From: Tillandsia leiboldiana
Taxonomy: Eukaryota; Streptophyta; Magnoliopsida; Poales; Bromeliaceae
Reading direction: 5' to 3'
DNA length: 64,000 nt
Assembly: GCA_029204045.2 (NCBI GenBank)
Contig: CM055077.1
Location: 134,765 to 198,764 of the forward strand
Each line of letters opens with the position of its first letter. The first letter of the stretch is position 1. Of the stretch, positions 57,936-64,000 are shown piece by piece. Below the pieces are notes generated by a model that was not told where the DNA came from, made no database searches, and saw only the letters and a program-made list of their open reading frames with translations. The position numbers and the translations under genes are program-made.

Positions 57936-60900
57936 TGTAGTGGCCCTGGTTCCCATGCAGCGTTCTTCCGATGAATCCACTGTTGGAGCACCTAGTGTTG
58001 GTGTATCTGGCCCATGGTGCATCAATGGGATGCCACAGATGGACCCTGTGTGTGTTTATTAGCTGTGTAGGCCTTCGGCTGAGTTTGCCGAAATTTTGGA
58101 AAAGAATTAGGCCAAACAGAGGTCGGAAATGGATTCAGCACGGAAAAACGCTTGAAAACGGCTATTTGCTTGTTAAATTCTGAGTCCGGATGCCCAAAAA
58201 GGGACTCCCGAAAGTTTTTCGCTCATTTCGGTGCATGGGAACAGCCATGGACCAGCCCCTGCCACGTGGCAGCTTCTGATTGGGCCGGCGCATACCGCTC
58301 GGTCCACAGAGCTTGGGCGCTGGTGCATGGACCGGCGCCTGGACACGTGGCGGCTGCCCATTGGCGGGCTCACGCGGCTCGGTCCACGGGGGCGCGCGGT
58401 TGGTGCAGTGGACCGGGGCGGGCCACGTGGCTTCTTCTGGTTGGTCGGTCCATACGCACCTGGAGTATGCGACGCGGCACATGCCACGTGGCAGACGCCG
58501 GTTGGCGGGTCAACGCACGCGCGACAGCGCGTGGACCGCGCCGGGCGCGGCGCACGATGGACCCGCCGGGCCACGTGTCGCCCGCTGGTTGGCGGGCGCA
58601 GCGACCCGGGTGGGCCGCCGTGAACCGCGGCCCGTGGTCGCCGCCGTGGACCTCGCTACACGTGGCGCGCCATGCTTGGTGGCCGCATGTGCGCCGGGCG
58701 CGGGGAGCGCGGGGCCGGACACGTGGCGGCCATCGGGTGGCCCCGCACCGCTGTCCCCTGTTCGGGGGGACACGTGGCGGCACCGGATCAATCCGGGCGC
58801 GCACAGTGTTGGGCCGGGCCCAACACTGTAGGCGCCCGAATGTTCCGGGCGCCCGAAAGTTGGGCCCGAAAGCCCCTTTGACTTGTCTTTTGGGCTGATT
58901 TCGGGTGAGGCCTATAAATAGGCCCCTTGGGGCTCGTTTTTGAAGCTTTTCCCGAGAGTTTTAGCCCCTGAGCCCTTTACCAATTTTCTTTCTCTCCCTC
59001 TTGTGCATCTTCCGGCGAAGGTTCAGAATTTTTGGAGGCCGCGACGACGGCGACTTCTGCATCGGGGTGCGGAGCGACGATCTACTGTTGGAGGCCCATT
59101 TTCGTCGCAGTTTAGTCTGGGAGGTCTACCGGGCTACCCCGACGTTATTTTTGGACGATTTCTGTGGTGACGGTTTCGTAAGAGGTAAATCTACATTTTC
59201 CGTGTTGGACACGTTTTCTGGATCCGAGCTTTTCTTGGGGTTCTGGGTACATTTTTAACCCCCTTTGCGACTGTTGGTTGATTTGGACAGCACCTACTTG
59301 TCGGATTTTTATCTCCTCATCCGGACATCGGAATTCGACGTTTCAGGACTCTATCGACATCTACTCTTCGCGAGGATCGCCGTCATATTTTTATTGGAAT
59401 TTTTGGAGGAAGTTTTTCAGGTGAAAATTTCGTGTGAATGGGACTGTTCACCACAGATTTTGGGATTTTGGATTTTGTGTGGATTAAAGTGTAATTTTGG
59501 TGTATGTTTGTACCCAGGAGGTTGTGAGCACTTCTACCGTGTTGTTGGATTGGTGGGATCTGTGATTTGTCTGTTTTGGGCTTTCTCAGCTGTACGATTC
59601 CGGGCAGTTAGCACTTTCAGGTGGGTGACCTTGCTTCCAAGAACTCTGGACTGTGTACTAATTCTATGTGTGTAGGATCATGCATGTTAGAAATTGGAGT
59701 ATTAGCATGTGTAAAACTGTATGTTGTATCTTGTATACCAGTTAATGAATCTTTTGATTCCTACTCTATGTTAAGTAATGAAATCTTGGAATTTGACCTA
59801 GCACCCCTGTCATATGTATCATGTTCAGCCAGTCTGTAGAAAAACTCCAACTTGGGCTAGGTTTTTACTGCTCTAGACATTCCACATCACGATACTTCAT
59901 TTCACTATGGACTTAGCTTTTCCTCGCCCGAGTTGTGGGCCGAGAGGTCGGGTGGTTGTGGGATGCATTTGCACTCGTGTCTGGGGACCGAGTGGAGTTG
60001 ATAGCAGTCTGTAGATTTGATTTCTTTGGGAGAGTGATAGTGATGGTAGATCTGGGTTCTTGGAAACTGTCAGAGAGACAGTGAGTTTCAGCTGTGTAGA
60101 TTCCAGCCAGTGAGTGAGTCAGTGTTTGTTTGGTAGTCGATCTTATTGATCGAGGATTGGATCATAGCCTGCATGAGCCACATTTGAGCTTTACAGAGAT
60201 ACTATACAGTGATACTTATGGGTTACTTTGACTCGAGCGGGTCGCTCCCCTCGAGTGCCACTCCGGAGTAGGCGAGACCGGGTTGTGCCGGCGTGAGTTT
60301 GAGATGTTCTTTAGCGACTTGTTGTTGCATTGGTCCCTCTGGCTGTGCTTTTGTTGGCAGCCACGGACGCCCTACGTAAGTCCGCTCCTCCGGGACGTAA
60401 CGGCAGTAGGTTGGCGCAGGTTTGACTGGACCCGATGTGGCAGTCAGTTTTGATTGGGTGATCAGGGAGGAGAGTTAGTTGTGGCATTATGCTCTTTCTG
60501 TTCCACTGTTGAGCATCTAGATAGAGGCATAGTAGCTGTAGAGTTACTTTTCCTAGCTTTCCTTATAGCACTGCATATGTTACTTTTGCCTCTGGTAGAC
60601 TTAGTGGGCAGACCGTCGGGCTTGTTGGCGGCACCCACTGAGAACTACTGTGGGATGTAGTTCTCACACCCGTCGTGGTGTTTTTTCCCCAGGGACTTCT
60701 GCTCCGGTTCCTGCAGCTCCTGTTGCTGATCCAGCTCCTTCTGACCGAGGTAAGGGAGTCGCGAGATAGATCCCCTCCTGTCATTTTCAGTGTGTGAGTA
60801 GATGTACCCCTGTACTATTTTGGTGTGTGTTATGTCGAGTGACTTTTGTAGTGAGGTTTTGAGTTGTACCTTCCTTTCCTGCTTTTCTGAGAGACTCCTG

Positions 60901-61100
60901 TATTCTGGTGAGGTTGGTCTGTATATTTGTGAGATGTAGTTTTATTTTATGTATTTTATTCCAGCTTTTCTCTTTCAGCTCTGATATCTGCTAGTGTAGA
61001 TGTTTCCTTGCAGGTTAGTCGCTACGCCTATACGGGGCTTCCCGTATGGGCGGCGGATCTGTTGGCGAGCCGGGGCGCAGTATCGCCCCGGGGCGTGACA
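57936..61100 (+). repeat. 3' LTR of the chromovirus (3165 bp)
   Basis: It has the same length and borders as the 5' LTR. The G-box array is at 58263-58776 and the TATA box at 58913-58920. About 19 single-base differences from the 5' LTR were seen by eye. Confidence 0.95.
58913..58920 (+). promoter_or_regulatory. TATA box of the 3' LTR
   Basis: TATAAATA in the same context as in the 5' LTR; it could drive read-out transcription into the DNA to the right. Confidence 0.7.
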
Positions 61101-62627
61101 GGCCCGCTACCCAGCCGAGGAACACTCTAAGTCTAGGTGAAAAGAATAAATGTGTGGGAGTGTTTAAAGCATAAATAAACTAGCCCAAGTTGAAGTTTTC
61201 TATTAGTCTAGTTGAACATGCATCATATGACAGGGTGCTAGGTCAAGTTCCAATAATAGCATTTAAATTAACACAAATAGGAAGCATTAATCAACATGAT
61301 CATAATAACAACACCAGAAAATATTATCTCACACAAACATACTTCCTATCACAGCTCACATTATGCATGTTCACTAACACATATAGAATTAGAGAACCGT
61401 CCACCGGTTTTGGAGACCAAAGCAACCCACCTGAATGCGCGCGTCGATCCCAAGTCCAAATCAGCTGAAACTGAACGAGAATAATCCTCAGATTCCCACG
61501 ATTCCAACGAGTCCAAAAACACCAGAAAACTCCTCCCGGGCACAAAGATACAGTCCAAACATCGCGGCAGGCAAAATACCCACGATCACAAATCTGCGAA
61601 AAAATCAGTCCGAAAGAAGCCAAAATATCACCTTTGTGATGATCTCTAAAAATTCCAATAAAAATATGGCTGCGATCCTCGCGAAGCGTAGATGTTGATC
61701 GAGTCTCACAGGTAGAAATTCGATAACCAAGCACGGAGATAAAAATTGAACAAGCTCCGCTGTCCAGGAAAATCAGCAGCAGGAAAAGGGGTTCAAAGAT
61801 GCTCTGAATATCCCAATAAAAACCCAAAACTGAGAGAAGTGGAAACACGAAAAATAAAGATCTACCTCTCATGGAACTGATGCCATGAAAATCGGCCAAA
61901 AATCCCTCCCGTCAACCCTGGGGAGCTCGCGGAAGAAGCATCAACGAAAAAGCTCGGTATCGAAGGCGCGTCAAAGCTCGCGATGTCGAGAAGAACACTG
62001 ATGAAACTCCTTCCAAAAAAATCCCCGGAATGCCAAAAGCCGAAGAAGACTCGAAGGAGAATCCCCCTGTCGAAGATGGGCTCAAGAGATGCTCGAAAAA
62101 GATCAGAAAAGGAGGCCCAAATGGGCTATTTATAGCCCAAACCACACAATTGGGGGGATCCGAATTCGGGTGCAGGATTCAGGCGCCCGAATCCGGCCCG
62201 GCCCGTCACTATGCGCGCCCGGGGGACTGTGTGCGCCCGAATTCCCCCGGGCGCGCCACGTGGCCCGCTCCGCGCCCCGCACACGCGCACCTGCCAATCA
62301 CGCCGCGCCGCATGGTAGCGCGGTCCACAGCGGGGAGCACGCTCCGCGGTCAACGCCGAGCCAGCCGGGTCGCTGCGCCCACCAATGGGCGGGCGACACG
62401 TGGCCTGGCACAGTCCACCGTGGGCCGTGCCCGGCGCGAATCATGTGTTGCCCCGCGTGCATTGACCGGCCTATCCCCACGCGCCACGTGGCCTCCTTGC
62501 CGCGTCCGCTGGTCCCGGTGCACGCCAAGTGTGCCGTGGACCGGTCCACTCGAAAAATCGGTGTTTTCTCACCGCCGACCTCTCAGTTAAGTCGTACAAA
62601 AAAATCGGGACACCACATATATAGTCG

Positions 62628-62707
62628 TTACTATGCTTTTAAAAGTAACAAGTAATTAGTGATTGTAAGTTTTCTATCGTTAGATCTATCCCTTTGACTA
62701 ATTTCAT
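62628..62707. mobile_element. Remnant of the fold-back family
   Basis: GTTACTATGCTTTTAAAAGT and the CATTAG/CGTTAGATC...CCTTTGA block resemble the arm of the fold-back element at 43842-44083. Its partner arm is not visible; the outer solo LTR probably inserted into this fold-back DNA. Confidence 0.4.
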
Positions 62708-64000
62708 CTGTCACTCTCCGGATGTAAACCAGAATCCAGGTTCGACGACAGATCCGTCGTATATGCAGTATTTTCCACGTATACGAAACGATACAACAAC
62801 TCAAGCAACATGATGATATATATAGGAGTGAGTAAAGCCACAAAAAGTGATATAGAGCGAAAAAATAAATCACAGACTAAACTGTATATAAATAAAATAA
62901 CTCCCAAAAAATAGCACCCAGATACAACTCTGAAATATAAAACTAATACAACTCCAAGATCACCCAAGTACAACTCCATATACAAACTACAAATAATAAC
63001 TACTATATACAACTCCAACATGTACAACTCATCGACATCACCATAATACAATTCTACTAAAACAACTCTCAATAACTCCAACCTATACAATAACCATCTC
63101 TCAGAGTAAAAGAAATCCATACAACTGGCTCCAGCCAGATCAAAAATATATATAGTAGTTTGAACGTCTATAAAAACTGAAAATAAAGAAATAATAGGTT
63201 CACCTCTATCAGTAGTTCGGAAGAAGCTCTATCTAGTCCGCGACCCCCTTGCCACGGTCTACCTGCGCCGCAATTATTGTAAAAGTCTCTGGGGAGCAAC
63301 AACGAGTGTGAGAACTGCTAAAACTAGTAGTCCATAATGGGTATGTTATTGAACCTTTGACCTACCCACCGAGTCTACCAAAAAGCAAAATAGGAGATGA
63401 TAGTAAGTATGAAAGTAATAATTGAAATGAAAGTTATGCTACTATGCCCAATGTCATAAGTATGATGTCAAATATGTATGTATGCATCACTAAAAGAAAA
63501 TTACCGAGATATAATCCAATCAATCAACCAGCACTAAGCCCGGTTCCTAGCTGCTCTCGTATCACAATAGACCACCCTCACGATCGTGTATCAACGACGT
63601 GGCATCATCGCCGAGGCGATAAAGTGGATTTTCTTATTCCCGCTTCTGTCTCTTCCATTTTGTTTTTTGAAATGCCTTAGTCAGATCAACCTGATTCATT
63701 CAATCAGGGAACCTATTGCTGGAAGTGGCTTCTGCCTTAGCGGCAGATGCTAGAGAAGGGCTGCCCTTATTCCATTGCCCTTTTGGGGTGAAAACAAGGA
63801 CTTTCTTTCCTTCATACTCGAGTATCAATATAACCACCCGATACACCAACCTGATCTCGCCTACTCCAGAAAGGCACTCGAAGGGAGCGACCCACTCGAG
63901 GAAAGTAACTCAGTTGAGTATATCAGTAAAGCATGCAAAAATCATCTCTATGCTCAAGGTGGAAAATTTTCCATCCACTAATGCAATCCCGGCCCCAACT
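62708..64000 (-). mobile_element. Long chromovirus-type LTR, minus orientation, cut by the window edge
   Basis: It begins TGTCACTCTCCGG and continues with diverged counterparts of the other minus-oriented LTRs, for instance GACAGATCCGTCG near 62740, the GTGTGAGAACTGC block at 63308-63320 and CCACCGAGTCTACC at 63367-63380. The remainder runs off the right edge. Confidence 0.6.
63625..63810. other. Foreign-looking insert in the terminal LTR, perhaps organellar
   Basis: About 190 bp here break the similarity to the other LTRs, which resumes near 63880 with CACTCGA(A)GGGAGCGACC. The wording (GGCTTCTGCCTTAGCGGCAG, GAAGGGCTGCCCTT) reminds me of plant mitochondrial DNA, but I cannot confirm that. 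Confidence 0.25.

Larger units (their letters stand above)
45158..61100 (+). mobile_element. Full-length Tekay/Del-like Ty3 chromovirus, 15,943 bp, TSD GGCCC
   Basis: The element has two 3165-bp LTRs (45158-48322 and 57936-61100), an initiator-Met primer-binding site, a one-frame gag-pol with a chromodomain, and a polypurine tract. The 5-bp duplication GGCCC is exact at 45153-45157 and 61101-61105. By eye the LTRs differ at about 19 of 3165 sites with no length difference. The order protease, RT, RNase H, integrase, chromodomain defines Ty3 chromoviruses; the long LTRs and the C-terminal chromodomain type fit the Tekay (Del) lineage. A 4417-bp solo LTR interrupts gag. gag-pol has three in-frame stops, so the copy is not autonomous. 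Confidence 0.95.
44084..62617 (-). mobile_element. Outer solo LTR (about 2.6 kb without the insert), split by the chromovirus, TSD TATAT
   Basis: The pieces are 44084-45157 and 61106-62617. On the plus strand the element begins TGTCACGCCCC and ends GGGACACCACA. The duplication TATAT lies at 44079-44083 and 62618-62622; it is in AT-rich DNA but agrees with the TG...CA borders. The sequence runs on smoothly across the insertion of the inner element. The U3 has three CACGTG boxes (62257, 62397, 62485) and a minus-strand TATA box at 62127-62134. Confidence 0.82.

Overview
The window is plant nuclear DNA, most likely from a monocot. Spliced genes have GT-AG introns of ordinary plant size, and the first WDR11 exon is very GC-rich, as in monocots. 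The LTR elements carry plant initiator-Met-tRNA primer-binding sites, there is a Cassandra element (a land-plant TRIM), and LTR retrotransposons of the plant chromovirus type dominate the right half. I cannot name the species from sequence alone.

Genes. (1) 3227-8920, minus: the 5' half (five coding exons) of a WDR11-like WD40 protein; the rest lies beyond the left edge, past an intron that holds three MITE copies. (2) 19488-22436, plus: a three-exon gene for a conserved plant membrane protein of unknown function (213 aa). (3) 24325-26296, plus: a two-exon Asp/Glu racemase-superfamily protein. (4) 27047-32384, minus: a nine-exon BADC-type (biotin-less BCCP-like) plastid protein, with a 10-nt first coding exon and one GC-AG intron. 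(5) 36020-36833, minus: a small protein with three RanBP2-type zinc fingers. Genes 3 and 4 converge on about 750 bp of shared 3' flank. The genes look unrelated in function, so this is an ordinary gene island and not a cluster.

Mobile DNA. 9.0-9.4 kb holds two adjacent Mutator-like MITEs with 9-bp target duplications, just upstream of the WDR11 start. 9.5-18.7 kb is a nest of LTR fragments containing a complete Cassandra element (11052-11627, 5S-rRNA-like LTRs, TSD TGTAC) and a 3.6-kb solo LTR (13605-17192, TSD CTAAT). 33.7-34.6 kb is a solo LTR (TSD ATATC). 38.4-44.1 kb holds nested LTRs and a cluster of fold-back elements, one of them split by a solo LTR with TSD GTGAT. 44.1-62.6 kb is a three-level nest: a minus-strand solo LTR (TSD TATAT) split by a 15,943-bp Tekay/Del-like chromovirus (45158-61100, LTRs of 3165 bp, TSD GGCCC). 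That chromovirus is itself split inside gag by a 4417-bp solo LTR (TSD TGAGG). The chromovirus LTRs differ at only about 19 sites, so the insertion is recent, yet gag-pol already has three premature stops, each explicable by one C-to-T change at a CG or CHG site.

I found no new protein-coding system. The most interesting signals are the G-box (CACGTG) arrays shared by the U3 parts of the related LTRs, the dated nesting order with matching target duplications, the methylation-type decay of gag-pol, the Cassandra element, and small gene-structure and active-site oddities in the BADC and racemase genes.
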